A stretch of DNA of 64,000 bases from Roseovarius sp. (GTDB lineage: Bacteria; Pseudomonadota; Alphaproteobacteria; Rhodobacterales; Rhodobacteraceae), in the NCBI GenBank assembly GCA_029212365.1, contig JARGOC010000014.1, positions 1 through 64,000 on the forward strand, given 5' to 3'. The position numbers were made by a program, and so were the translations under genes. The first letter of the stretch is position 1. The number at the start of each line of letters is the position of its first letter. This document shows positions 9,885-18,929 of the stretch, piece by piece. The notes beneath the pieces were generated by a model, which was not told where the DNA came from, did not search any database, and saw nothing but the letters and a program-made list of their open reading frames with translations.

Positions 9885-9932
9885 AGATTTTTCGCGCGAA
9901 AAATCTCAATCTGAGAAAATTCATGTGAATTT
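9885..9932. repeat. Two adjacent perfect palindromes after ruvB
   Basis: AGATTTTTCGC/GCGAAAAATCT is a 22-base perfect palindrome at 9885-9906. A second inverted repeat, AAATTCA-TG-TGAATTT, follows at 9917-9932. The first could act as a terminator for ruvCAB, although no separate T-run follows. A DNA-binding site is also possible. Confidence 0.5.
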
Positions 9933-10020
9933 CCTTCTGACCCAAGTCTAGCGGTTCTTCCTCTGGACGGCTGCGCCACAATCGGTCAAAACGCAGTCCT
10001 ACACCGCCCGGAGCCACACC

Positions 10021-10647
10021 ATGACCCCGCAAGACATCCAAGCCCTGTTCACCCGCGCCGATGGCACATTCATCTGTGCCCGCTGGGGCCGGCCCATCGC
10101 ACCCATCGTATTTGGCGTGGACGAGGCGACCTTGCAAACGGTCAAAGGCGCGATCGAAGCGGTGACCACTCTTGCCAATCATCAGATGGCCGAAACCGAC
10201 CCCGAGTTGGGGGCCAATCTGATGGTCTTTTTCTTCCGCGATTGGACCGAGTTGAGCGAATTGCCTGATCTGGATCGAATGATCCCTGACTTGGGCCCTC
10301 TGGTGGACAAGCTCAAAGCAGGCAACGCCAACCAATACCGCTTTTTCCGGTTTGACGAAGCGGGGGCGATCAAGGCCAGTTTCGTCTTTCTTCGTATGGA
10401 TGAAGACCTTGGCGCGCTGCCCGCCGAAACACTGGCGCTCAGTCAAATTGTTCAGACAATCCTGCTCTGGTCAGACACAGCCTTTCGCGATGTCTCCCCT
10501 TTGGCAGTTGTTCCTGAAACCGGCGTGGTGATTCTTCGCCCGGATATTGCTGCTGTCATTCGCGCGGCCTATGATCCGGTTTTGCCTGCGATGAGCCAAG
10601 ACACCAGCCACGCCCTCAGATTGTTTGCTCGGGCCCAGTCGCAATAA
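10021..10647 (+). CDS. Conserved hypothetical protein
   Basis: The 208-residue protein starts MTPQDIQALFTRADGTFICARWGRP. It is soluble, acidic and has no signal peptide or membrane segment. A mid-region motif-like stretch, FFFRDWTELSELPDLD, and a balanced composition suggest a folded cytoplasmic protein. I do not recognise a characterised family. It lies 158 bases after ruvB and 141 before the LysM/solute-binding pair, so it is probably a single-gene unit. Confidence 0.7.
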   Translation: MTPQDIQALFTRADGTFICARWGRPIAPIVFGVDEATLQTVKGAIEAVTTLANHQMAETDPELGANLMVFFFRDWTELSELPDLDRMIPDLGPLVDKLKAGNANQYRFFRFDEAGAIKASFVFLRMDEDLGALPAETLALSQIVQTILLWSDTAFRDVSPLAVVPETGVVILRPDIAAVIRAAYDPVLPAMSQDTSHALRLFARAQSQ

Positions 10648-10788
10648 ATCGCACAAGGGATTCAAAGGTCTGAGTGTGAAGCCACCTATCGTGGCGCGCG
10701 ATCATTCTCAATTTATCCACTTCTAAGGGTGTTCCATGTCTTGACCGGCGTGCTGAGATTGGCCTAACTCCCCCCACATCTTGGGGAA

Positions 10789-11883
10789 ATGAATATGCGC
10801 GCTACCATCACTTGCTTTTTGTTGGCCATGGTCGCTTTGGCCGCATCGCCGCTTGCGGCACAAACCTGTGGCGGGGTTTACAAGGTACAGCGCGGGGACA
10901 GCCTGTCGTTGATTGCCGATGATTTGTACAAAAACGCGGGCATGTGGACGGTGATCCATTCCAACAACATTGGCACCATCGGCGATAGCCCCAATTCGAT
11001 CCGTGTTGGAATGGCGTTGCAAATTCAGTGTATCGACGGCCTGCCTACTGGGCTGGAAGGCGGGCGCGATGCAGCGGCAATCACCACACAGGCAGTCCAG
11101 GCTGCGCCGCTCGTTGTCACCCCCGGCACTGCAACCACACGGCGTAAGATCAACGTGTTGACGGGCTCGGATTTCGCGCCGTTCACTGACAAGAACCTGC
11201 CCAATGGAGGTATCCTTGCCGAAGTGGTGCAAGCCGCAATGGAAGCCGCCGCACCTGAGCAGGGTTTTGCCATTCATTGGGTGGATGACTGGGCTTCTCA
11301 CCATGAGCCGCTTTTGTCCAACGCGTTGCTGGACATTGGGTTTCCTTGGTTCAAACCTGATTGTGAAGCGGATCCTGATACGTATCGCTGTGCCAATCTC
11401 AAATTCTCGGCATCAATGTTTGAGGTGTTGATGCTGATTTTCGTCGACAATACCCACCCCATCACCTTCAACAGCGATGCCGATCTGGAAGGCAAGACGC
11501 TGTGTCGCCCATCAGGATACTCCACCTACATCTTTGATCAAAAGAGTCGTAACTGGTTGAAAAGCGGTCATATAACTCTTGAAAGGGCGGCCTCGCCAGG
11601 GGATTGTTTCCGCTTGCTTACCGATGGCAAGGTCGACGGCGTGGTGCTGAACGAGTTCCTCGGGCGTGAGAAAATCAATGAACTGAAGCTACAGGACCGC
11701 GTGAGCGTGGCCCAGGGTCAGCCGATTTCCATTGATGGCAACCACATGGTTGTTCACAAATCACACCCCGAGGGCGATGCGTTGCTTGCTGTGTTCGAGG
11801 AGGGGCTGAGACGGATCAAAGCAGACGGCACATATCAGCGCATCGTGGACGAACATATGACACGCATCTGGGCGGATTTCTGA
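10789..11883 (+). CDS. Exported LysM plus solute-binding-protein (SBP_bac_3-like) fusion, copy 1
   Basis: A signal peptide (hydrophobic LLAMVALAASPLAAQ) is followed by a LysM domain at about residues 30-83 (VYKVQRGDSLSLIADDLY, then NSIRVGMALQIQC). From about 122 onward there is a periplasmic binding-protein fold of the amino-acid type (INVLTGSDFAPFTDKNLPNG, DIGFPWFKP, DGVVLNEFLG). LysM binds peptidoglycan, so the protein may be a ligand-binding protein tethered to the cell wall. No ABC permease or ATPase is adjacent. The next gene is a paralogue starting two bases after the stop, so they form one transcription unit. Confidence 0.8.
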   Translation: MNMRATITCFLLAMVALAASPLAAQTCGGVYKVQRGDSLSLIADDLYKNAGMWTVIHSNNIGTIGDSPNSIRVGMALQIQCIDGLPTGLEGGRDAAAITTQAVQAAPLVVTPGTATTRRKINVLTGSDFAPFTDKNLPNGGILAEVVQAAMEAAAPEQGFAIHWVDDWASHHEPLLSNALLDIGFPWFKPDCEADPDTYRCANLKFSASMFEVLMLIFVDNTHPITFNSDADLEGKTLCRPSGYSTYIFDQKSRNWLKSGHITLERAASPGDCFRLLTDGKVDGVVLNEFLGREKINELKLQDRVSVAQGQPISIDGNHMVVHKSHPEGDALLAVFEEGLRRIKADGTYQRIVDEHMTRIWADF

Positions 11884-11884
11884 A

Positions 11885-12907
11885 ATGCTCAGGCCTGCTC
11901 TCAGGGTGTGGGCCTTTGTTGTGGCCCTGTGCACCCCCGCAATGGCGCTGGCGCTGTGTGATGTCACCTACAAGGTACAGCCCGGCGACACGCTTTTTAC
12001 CGTAGCTGAAGTACATTACGCCGACCGTGAAAAATGGACACTTGTGTATTATTCCAATCAAGGCGTGTTGAGCGGTATTGAAACACTCGCATCCGGTCTG
12101 GACCTCTATATTCCTTGCCCCGCCGAGAATATGCAGCCCGATGCCGCCCCGCTTAAACAAGTCACCGCCGAGCTGACCCTGCTCACCGGCGGTAACTACG
12201 CGCCTTTCGTGGATAAAAACTGGCCGGGGGAAGGCATGGTGACCGAGCTGGTCAATGCCGCGCTTGAGCTGAGCCCATCGCCCGTCCCCTATGCTGTGGC
12301 ATGGGAGGATGACTGGAGCCAACACATGTTTCCGCTGCTGGACCAGAAGACCTATGATATGGGATTTCCTTGGATCAAACCGGATTGCGACGCGGATCCC
12401 AGCAATGAAACATGCGCCAATTTTCATTTCTCTGACCCGCTGATGGATCTGCCGATGATGCTGTTTCGGCGCGAAGATAGTGAATTTGGTTTTGAAAAAG
12501 ACACAGACGTCGAAGGCAACACACTTTGCCGCCCGGCAGGGTATTTTACCCATGATCTGGATCGCGCAGGCCGCCGGTGGCTCACCGATGGCAAGATCAC
12601 GCTTGTGCAACCCGACAGCCCCGAGGCCTGCTTTGAGGCCCTGATGGCAGGGCAGGTGGATGCGGTGGCGGTGAATGTGTTTCTTGGGGCGACCAAGATC
12701 GTCAGCATGGGGCTGCGTGGCCAGGTGGTGCCGATTGACCTGCCGCTATCACAAGAAAAGATGCATGTGATTATCTCCAAAAAACACTGGCGCGGCACGA
12801 CACATCTCTATCGTCTGAACGCCGGTTTGGCAGCCCTGCATGAAAGTGGCCGCTATAACGAGATCGTCACAAAACACCTTGAGATTTTCTGGGAACAGCT
12901 GAAGTAA
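11885..12907 (+). CDS. Exported LysM plus solute-binding-protein fusion, copy 2
   Basis: The 340-residue paralogue of the preceding gene has the same order: a signal peptide (VWAFVVALCTPAMALA), LysM (VTYKVQPGDTLFTVAEVHY) and a binding-protein domain from about residue 97 (LTLLTGGNYAPFVDKNWPGEG). Matching landmarks include GFPWIKPDCDADP and TLCRPAGYFT. Conserved cysteines (DCDADPSNETC, TLCRP, EACF) occur at equivalent places in both copies, which fits a disulfide-stabilised periplasmic fold. The ligand is unknown. Divergence between the copies shows the duplication is not recent. Confidence 0.78.
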   Translation: MLRPALRVWAFVVALCTPAMALALCDVTYKVQPGDTLFTVAEVHYADREKWTLVYYSNQGVLSGIETLASGLDLYIPCPAENMQPDAAPLKQVTAELTLLTGGNYAPFVDKNWPGEGMVTELVNAALELSPSPVPYAVAWEDDWSQHMFPLLDQKTYDMGFPWIKPDCDADPSNETCANFHFSDPLMDLPMMLFRREDSEFGFEKDTDVEGNTLCRPAGYFTHDLDRAGRRWLTDGKITLVQPDSPEACFEALMAGQVDAVAVNVFLGATKIVSMGLRGQVVPIDLPLSQEKMHVIISKKHWRGTTHLYRLNAGLAALHESGRYNEIVTKHLEIFWEQLK

Positions 12908-13072
12908 GTCTTATGTCAGCTGTGCGGACAAAGCGGGCTTTCGCTACAATCGCGCCAATGTTTGCTATGGATGCGGTCAAAATCGTGGTTTTTGTTGCCG
13001 ATTGCAACTATTCTAACGAAAGTGTATCATATGAAAGAGGCTTTGGCTTGTTGCGCAATGCTCGAAAAATGC

Positions 13073-13101
13073 TTGACTTTAGGTGATTCAACCTTCATAT
13101 A
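13073..13101 (+). promoter_or_regulatory. Predicted sigma70-type promoter for the DUF3800 gene
   Basis: TTGACT at 13073-13078 and CATATA at 13096-13101 are separated by 17 bases, close to consensus. The site lies about 70 bases upstream of the DUF3800 start codon. The surrounding spacer 12908-13169 is more A+T-rich than its neighbours and holds no other gene. Confidence 0.55.
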
Positions 13102-13169
13102 GACGGTGAGGCGCAAGCTTGTATTGCCCTCTTTCCGAGGCCCATGCGCAAGCGTGGGTTTTCGTGTTT

Positions 13170-13924
13170 ATGGATCTGTGTTTGACTTACGTAGTGTATT
13201 TGGACGAATTTGGGCATATTGGACCCTACATCAGCCGAACAGATCCACGTCACAATGATAGTCCTGTCTTTGGCTTGGCAGGGTTCGCACTGCCAATAGA
13301 CCAAGTGCGGGGATTCGGGACATGGTTTTTCCAACGCAAGCAGGACTTACTTGCGTTTGAGATAGACCGGTCAGGACAACACCCAGCGGTCTGGGAAAAG
13401 AAAGGGGCAAGCCTCTACACAGTAACCAACGTTATGAAGTATGCTGAACTCCGCAGTTTCACGTTCAGGTTATTTAACAAAATCGACACGTTAGGTGGTT
13501 TTTATTTCATGTAGGCGGTACAAAACTCCATCCTCCAGATGAGCATAACCCGAACCAACTCTACCGAATTGTGCTGAGAGAGGTGATTAAACGCCTCAAC
13601 CAACACTGCGAAGAAGATTGTGATCCAAATGAGCGTTTCATTCTGATCCTCGATGAGTACGATCAGAGAGATGCACTAATTACTGAAGCCGCTATCGCAA
13701 TGTATAATCCCGCTGAGCCGCGGCGTTGCCTGATCGAGCTGCCATACCAGGTTGAAAGTCACCGCTATCAAACGATGCAGGCAGCTGATTGGATTGCAGG
13801 ACTTGTTGGGCTCTTTGGTTCTGTTTGGAAAGCCCCTATAGAGTACCCTGAAAACGAGATTTTCAGGACATACTTTGAAGATCTGTTTAATCAAAAATCG
13901 GTTCGGAGTGGTATTCGCGGCTAA
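13170..13924 (+). pseudogene. DUF3800-family gene split by a frameshift
   Basis: Two reading frames together encode one DUF3800-like protein. The first part (MDLCLTYVVYLDEFGHIG) carries the family N-terminal acidic YLDEFGH motif. The second part carries LILDEYDQRD and the C-terminal MQAADWIAGLV motif. The first frame stops at 13512-13514. The second frame continues from about 13505 with FHVGGTKLHPPDEHNPNQLYRIV. Adding one base in the T-run at 13505-13507 would restore about 250 residues. DUF3800 proteins are often found near mobile or defence genes and resemble RNase H-like folds, but their function is unproven. This is either a decayed gene or a sequencing error. Confidence 0.75.
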
Positions 13925-14088
13925 TCTTTCCAGGTTTTCGCCTGGTCGCAGAACTTTGCAGCAATCAAAGATGCAGCCATTCGATCCGCGCGCAGCATCT
14001 GCCAAAGTGGGCTCAAAGCAGACACTTGATAGGTCTTACAACCTGCCACAGCATTGTAGTCGTTGGGCGGGGGCTATAGGCTACAGCT

Positions 14089-14478
14089 ATGACTCACCGC
14101 TTTCCCATCCGCGTCTATTACGAAGATACCGACATGGCCGGTATTGTCTATTATGCCAATTACTTCAAATACATAGAACGTGCCCGCAGCGACTGGGTGA
14201 AATCCCTGGGCATTGACCAAAACTCCATGCGCGAGCAGGACGGCGTGGTGTTTGCCGTGCGCCGGGTTGAGGCGGATTACCATGCCCCGGCGCGCTTTGA
14301 TGATGCGTTGCAAGTTGAGACCCGCGTGCAAACCGTCACGGGCGCACGTCTGGTGCTGCAGCAAGAGGTGACCCGAGACGGTGATCTGCTGTTTGGCGCC
14401 ATAGTGACCATTGTGTGCATCAATGATAGCGGCCAACCCGCCCGATTACCGGCAAATATCCGCCTGATGCTGCACTAA
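14089..14478 (+). CDS. ybgC: Tol-Pal-associated acyl-CoA thioesterase
   Basis: This 129-residue hotdog-fold thioesterase has the family motif VYYEDTDMAGIVYYANYFKYIERAR, which includes the catalytic Asp (YEDTD). It hydrolyses short to medium acyl-CoA or acyl-ACP thioesters and is linked to phospholipid metabolism at the inner face of the envelope. As in many proteobacteria, it directly precedes tolQ, with a 111-base gap. Confidence 0.93.
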   Translation: MTHRFPIRVYYEDTDMAGIVYYANYFKYIERARSDWVKSLGIDQNSMREQDGVVFAVRRVEADYHAPARFDDALQVETRVQTVTGARLVLQQEVTRDGDLLFGAIVTIVCINDSGQPARLPANIRLMLH

Positions 14479-14589
14479 ACACGGTTTTTCCCGCCGATGA
14501 CGCGGTAGTGTTGGCTTTCTCCTTGGAAATGGGCTAATTTGCCCGTCAATAAGGCCGAACAATCGGCCACAAAAAAACGAGCAGGCAGA

Positions 14590-15285
14590 ATGGAAGCAGA
14601 AACTCTGGCTTTGGCACAGGAGATAGATTTCTCCATGTGGGCGCTATTCGCACGCGCAACTTTTATCGTGAAACTGGTGATGTTGATGTTGATGGTGGCC
14701 TCGTTCTGGTCATGGTCGATTATCGTGCAAAAGCTGATCACCTATCGCAAAGCAAAACGTGAGGCCGAGGTTTTCGACCGCAAATTCTGGTCGGGCGAGC
14801 CGCTGGACGAGTTGTTTGACGAGATCGGCGCAGAACCAAATGGGCAATCCGAGAAGGTGTTTGCCGCCGGGATGATGGAATGGCGGCGCAGTCATCGCAA
14901 TGATGGCGGGCTGATTGCCGGGGCCACGGCCCGCATTGACCGATCCATGGATGTGGCCATCGCAAAGGAATCTGAGGGGCTGCAAAACGGCCTGTCGGTG
15001 CTGGCCACTGTTGGCTCGACCGCGCCTTTTGTGGGCCTCTTTGGTACTGTCTGGGGCATCATGAATGCCTTTATCGAGATTGCAGAACAGCAAAGCACCA
15101 ATCTGGCCGTTGTCGCGCCGGGTATTGCCGAGGCGCTGCTGGCGACGGGGCTGGGCCTGCTGGCCGCGATTCCGGCGGTGATTTTCTACAACAAGCTGAG
15201 CGCAGACAGCGACCGCATCGTGGCCGGGTATGAGGCCTTTGCCGATGAATTTGCCACCATCCTCAGCCGTCAGTTGGACAGCTGA
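14590..15285 (+). CDS. tolQ: Tol-Pal system proton channel subunit TolQ
   Basis: The 231-residue inner-membrane protein has an N-terminal helix (FIVKLVMLMLMVASFWSWSII), a cytoplasmic loop, and two further helices with the conserved TVGSTAPFVGLFGTVWGIM and ALLATGLGLLAAIPAVIFYN. Together with TolR it converts the proton gradient into force on TolA for outer-membrane constriction at division. The ATG at 14590 (MEAETLALAQ) is preferred to an upstream TTG without a ribosome site. tolR starts one base after the stop. Confidence 0.95.
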   Translation: MEAETLALAQEIDFSMWALFARATFIVKLVMLMLMVASFWSWSIIVQKLITYRKAKREAEVFDRKFWSGEPLDELFDEIGAEPNGQSEKVFAAGMMEWRRSHRNDGGLIAGATARIDRSMDVAIAKESEGLQNGLSVLATVGSTAPFVGLFGTVWGIMNAFIEIAEQQSTNLAVVAPGIAEALLATGLGLLAAIPAVIFYNKLSADSDRIVAGYEAFADEFATILSRQLDS

Positions 15286-15286
15286 C

Positions 15287-15760
15287 ATGGGGGCAGGTGT
15301 TGTTCAAAAGTCGGGTGACGGGGGCCGCCGCCGCCGGGGCCGGGGGCGATCACGCCCAATGGCCGAAATCAACGTAACCCCCTTTGTTGACGTCATGTTG
15401 GTGCTGTTGATTATCTTCATGGTTGCAGCCCCCCTGATGACAGTGGGTGTTCCAGTCGAGCTGCCCAAAACGGCCGCCAACGCCCTGCCGGGAGAACAAG
15501 AAGAACCCCTGACCGTCACCGTGACGGCAGAGGGCATCGTGATGATCCAAACCACCGAGGTACAGCGCGCCGAGTTGGTAAACAGGCTGCGCGCAATTGG
15601 GGCCGAGCGTGATAGCACACGGGTGTATCTGCGTGCTGACGGTGCGGTGCCCTATGCCGATGTCATGCAGATCATGGGCGCGCTTAATCGCGGCGGGTTC
15701 AATGATATAGGGCTGGTCACAGACACAGGCGGGCCGTCCCTGGACGAGCAGGACGGCTGA
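15287..15760 (+). CDS. tolR: Tol-Pal system subunit TolR (ExbD family)
   Basis: The 157-residue protein has an Arg-rich cytoplasmic start (GGRRRRGRGRSRP), then MAEINVTPFVDVMLVLLIIFMV. Its membrane Asp35 is the proton-relay residue of the family. A periplasmic dimerisation domain follows (VYLRADGAVPYADVMQIMGAL). It is tightly linked to tolQ and lies nine bases before tolA. Confidence 0.95.
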   Translation: MGAGVVQKSGDGGRRRRGRGRSRPMAEINVTPFVDVMLVLLIIFMVAAPLMTVGVPVELPKTAANALPGEQEEPLTVTVTAEGIVMIQTTEVQRAELVNRLRAIGAERDSTRVYLRADGAVPYADVMQIMGALNRGGFNDIGLVTDTGGPSLDEQDG

Positions 15761-15769
15761 GCCGGGCAG

Positions 15770-16882
15770 ATGAACACGGGGCAATATATCTCCGGCGCGG
15801 GCCATCTGGCCCTGATAGGCTGGGCGTTGCTGGGGGGTGTTTTCACCGCCGAGCCATTGCCCTTTGAAGTGACCGAAGTGACTGCTATCTCATCTCAGGA
15901 ATACGCCGCCCTGATTGCCCCACAGCATAGCCCTGACGCCGTATCCGAGGTGGTAACGCCCCAGGCCCCAGACCCCGAGGACAACCCGCCCGACATCGCC
16001 GCAACCCCCGATGCGACGCCCGAGCAGGTGGAGCCGGAAGCCGCAGACCCCGTCACGCCAGATGACGCACCCGATGTGGCCGAGTTGGCCCCCTTGCCCG
16101 AGGCAGAGGTTTCGGATGCGCCCCCTGAAATTCAACCGCCATCTGAGGATCTTGCGGCCCTTACCCCCGATCTGTCCCCGCGTCCGCAACCCCGACCGGT
16201 CGAACGCGTTGCCCCCGAGCCGGTGGCGCAGCCCGACCCGGATGTGCGCATTGATGACGTGGATCAATCCGAAAGCACCCCCGATGAGGCAGCTGAAACA
16301 CCCCGCGAAGAAACCGATGAAACCGCCCGTGAAGAAGCCACGACCGAGATTGTGACCGAAGCGGATGATCCCTCCGATGCAGCACCCAGCAGCTCGCTCC
16401 GGCCCAAAACACGCCCCCAACGCAGGCAACCTGCGGAACAGCCGACTGAAACCGCGCAAAGCAATGACAATGCCGTCAATGCTGCTTTGGCCGAGGCTTT
16501 GGGTGAGAACGGCGGAGAAACGCAACAACAGCCGATCCGCAGCAGTGGCACGCTCAGCCAGTCCGCCAAGACTGGCTTTCTGCGTCAAATCCGGGGCTGC
16601 TGGAATGTGGGAAGCGCCTCAACCGCAGTGTTGAACACAAAAGTGACGCTTGCCTTTTCGATGGGCCGGGATGGTCAGGTAAATATTGGGTCGATCGCCA
16701 TGATCAGCTTTGAAGGCGGCAGCCGGTCCGACGCTGACATTGCCACCCGTATTGCCAAATCCGCCTTGATACGCTGCCAGAACGCTGAAGGGCGTAGCGG
16801 CTATGAAATGCCCGCTGATAAATACGACCAGTGGCGCAATGTTGAACTCAGGTTTAACCCGGACAAAATGAGGCAACGATGA
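15770..16882 (+). CDS. tolA: Tol-Pal system envelope-spanning protein TolA
   Basis: The 370-residue protein has one N-terminal membrane anchor (HLALIGWALLGGVFTA), a long Pro/Glu/Asp/Ala-rich periplasmic region at about 45-245, and a compact C-terminal domain (GFLRQIRGCWNVGSAS to LRFNPDKMRQR). Position in the tol cluster and this architecture identify it despite low sequence conservation. The linker is proline- and acid-rich instead of the Ala/Lys helix of enterobacterial TolA, which is common in alphaproteobacteria. Confidence 0.9.
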   Translation: MNTGQYISGAGHLALIGWALLGGVFTAEPLPFEVTEVTAISSQEYAALIAPQHSPDAVSEVVTPQAPDPEDNPPDIAATPDATPEQVEPEAADPVTPDDAPDVAELAPLPEAEVSDAPPEIQPPSEDLAALTPDLSPRPQPRPVERVAPEPVAQPDPDVRIDDVDQSESTPDEAAETPREETDETAREEATTEIVTEADDPSDAAPSSSLRPKTRPQRRQPAEQPTETAQSNDNAVNAALAEALGENGGETQQQPIRSSGTLSQSAKTGFLRQIRGCWNVGSASTAVLNTKVTLAFSMGRDGQVNIGSIAMISFEGGSRSDADIATRIAKSALIRCQNAEGRSGYEMPADKYDQWRNVELRFNPDKMRQR

Positions 16883-16985
16883 CGCATCTGCGTGAACTTT
16901 CCCCACCACAGTTTGGCCCAAATCCCGCTATGTGGAAAAGTGGCCGAGTGATATCGCGGCCGATTGCGCACAAGATAAGGACGAG

Positions 16986-18320
16986 ATGATGAAACGTATT
17001 CTGACCCTTCTGATCGCATCGGTATTATGGGCGGCGCCTTTCTCAGCTTTGTCAACTGCCGCCCAAGAGCCCCTGAGGCTGGAGCTGGATGAAGGCATTT
17101 TCGAGCCGCTGCCCTTTGCGGTGCCTGATTTCGTAGCTGACAATGGGGCAGGGGCCGAGTTTGGCCGCAAAATCGCGCAGGTGATATCAGATGATCTGAC
17201 CGGCACGGGGCTGTTTCGCCAAATTTCCAAGGATGCCTTTATCAGCCAGATCACCAGCTTTTCCAGCCCGGTGCAATTTGCCGACTGGAAGGCGATCAAT
17301 GCCCAAGCGTTGATCAGCGGGGCGGTTAGCGTCGATGATACGGGCAAACTGGTGGTGCGGTTTCGCATCTATGACGTTTATGCCGATCAGGAGCTGGGAC
17401 AGGGCCTGCAACTCGTTGGCACACAGGATGGCTGGCGGCGCATCGCGCATAAAGTGGCGGATCAGGTCTATTCCCGGATCACCGGCGAAGGCGGCTATTT
17501 CGATAGCCGTGTTGTGTTCGTGGCCGAAAGTGGCCCTAAGGATAATCGCCAGAAGCGCCTTGCGATCATGGATTATGACGGGGCAGGCGTGAAATACCTG
17601 ACCGACAGTTCGGCGCTTGTGCTGGCACCTCGCTTTTCGCCCACGGGCGATAGGGTGCTTTATACCAGCTATGAAACCGGCTTTCCCAAGATTTATGTGC
17701 TGGATGTGGCCAGCGTGGGCCGCCGCCCTCTGGAGAGTCAGGACGGCACCATGAGCTTTGCCCCGCGTTTTGCCCCTGATGGGCGCACGGTGGTGTTTTC
17801 ACTGACCAAAGGCGGCAATACTGACCTTTTTCGCATGAACATTGATGGCGGAGGCACCGAACGTCTGACAGTGACGCCATCCATTGAAACCGCGCCCAGC
17901 TTTAGCCCCGATGGCAGCCAGATCGTGTTTGAAAGTGATCGCTCGGGCTCGCCGCAGCTTTATATCATGAGCGCATCCGGCGGCGAGGCCCGCCGGATCA
18001 GCAACGGGCAGGGCCGCTATGGCACGCCCGTCTGGTCGCCGCGCGGGGATCTGATTGCCTTTACCAAACAGTCCAAGGGCCGCTTTCACATTGGTGTGAT
18101 GCGTGTGGATGGATCCGAAGAACGGCTGTTGACGGCATCGTTTCTTGACGAAGGTCCGACATGGTCGCCCAATGGCCGTGTGATCATGTTTACCCGCGAA
18201 ACCCAAGGCGCAGCAGGGCGATCCAGCCTGTATTCGGTGGATATAACGGGGCGCAATCTGCGCCAGGTCACCACCACAACCGGGGCCAGCGATCCGGCGT
18301 GGTCCCCCTTGCAAAAATAG
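16986..18320 (+). CDS. tolB: Tol-Pal system periplasmic beta-propeller TolB
   Basis: A signal peptide ([24 protein letters not shown]) precedes the TolB N-terminal domain and then WD-like propeller blades. Blade repeats include [64 protein letters not shown] and [14 protein letters not shown]. TolB connects Pal to TolA. The ATG at 16986 (MMKRIL) sits directly before the signal peptide. A longer frame from 16932 would place a charged extension before it and is rejected. Confidence 0.95.
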   Translation: MMKRILTLLIASVLWAAPFSALSTAAQEPLRLELDEGIFEPLPFAVPDFVADNGAGAEFGRKIAQVISDDLTGTGLFRQISKDAFISQITSFSSPVQFADWKAINAQALISGAVSVDDTGKLVVRFRIYDVYADQELGQGLQLVGTQDGWRRIAHKVADQVYSRITGEGGYFDSRVVFVAESGPKDNRQKRLAIMDYDGAGVKYLTDSSALVLAPRFSPTGDRVLYTSYETGFPKIYVLDVASVGRRPLESQDGTMSFAPRFAPDGRTVVFSLTKGGNTDLFRMNIDGGGTERLTVTPSIETAPSFSPDGSQIVFESDRSGSPQLYIMSASGGEARRISNGQGRYGTPVWSPRGDLIAFTKQSKGRFHIGVMRVDGSEERLLTASFLDEGPTWSPNGRVIMFTRETQGAAGRSSLYSVDITGRNLRQVTTTTGASDPAWSPLQK

Positions 18321-18407
18321 GGCGCACAACGGCCAAGCCTATGATAAAACGGTACCAGAGCACGTTAAACGACAAGAACAATTGAACTCAAAGAGTGGGG
18401 CAAAACC

Positions 18408-18914
18408 ATGAAACTGATGAGCAAAACAGTACTCCTGTGTGCCGTGATGGCGCTGGCGGGCTGTGCCAATGACCGGTTTGACGACACAAATTCGGTGGAT
18501 CTGGGCAATAATGCCGGTCCTGTGGCCGGCTCGGCGCAAGATCCCAAATCGCCACTGTATTTCCAGCAAACAGTTGGTGATCGTGTGTTGTTCGAGGTGG
18601 ATCAATCTACACTCACCGCTACGGGCCGCTCTGTTTTGGATGGGCAATCCAGCTGGTTGGCCAACAATTCTGAATATAACGCGCTGATCGAAGGCCATGC
18701 CGACGAACAAGGCACCCGTCAGTATAACCTTGCGCTGGGCGCACGTCGGGCCAACTCGGTTCAGGAATATCTGGTCAGCCGCGGCGTGCCCACATCCCGG
18801 ATCAAGGTCGTCAGCTATGGCAAGGAACGCCCGATCGAGATTTGCAGCGAAGAGGCCTGTTATGCCAAGAACCGCCGCGCTGTGACAGTGGTGTCGGTTG
18901 TGCCGACCAGCTAA
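18408..18914 (+). CDS. pal: Peptidoglycan-associated lipoprotein Pal
   Basis: The lipoprotein signal peptide ends in lipobox LAGC with Cys19. An OmpA-like peptidoglycan-binding domain follows, with EGHADEQGTRQYNLALGARRA and KVVSYGKERP. The 168-residue protein sits at the inner leaflet of the outer membrane and binds both the cell wall and TolB. It follows tolB by 87 bases with its own ribosome site, and cpoB starts 15 bases later. Confidence 0.96.
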   Translation: MKLMSKTVLLCAVMALAGCANDRFDDTNSVDLGNNAGPVAGSAQDPKSPLYFQQTVGDRVLFEVDQSTLTATGRSVLDGQSSWLANNSEYNALIEGHADEQGTRQYNLALGARRANSVQEYLVSRGVPTSRIKVVSYGKERPIEICSEEACYAKNRRAVTVVSVVPTS

Positions 18915-18929
18915 AGAAGGACGACATCA

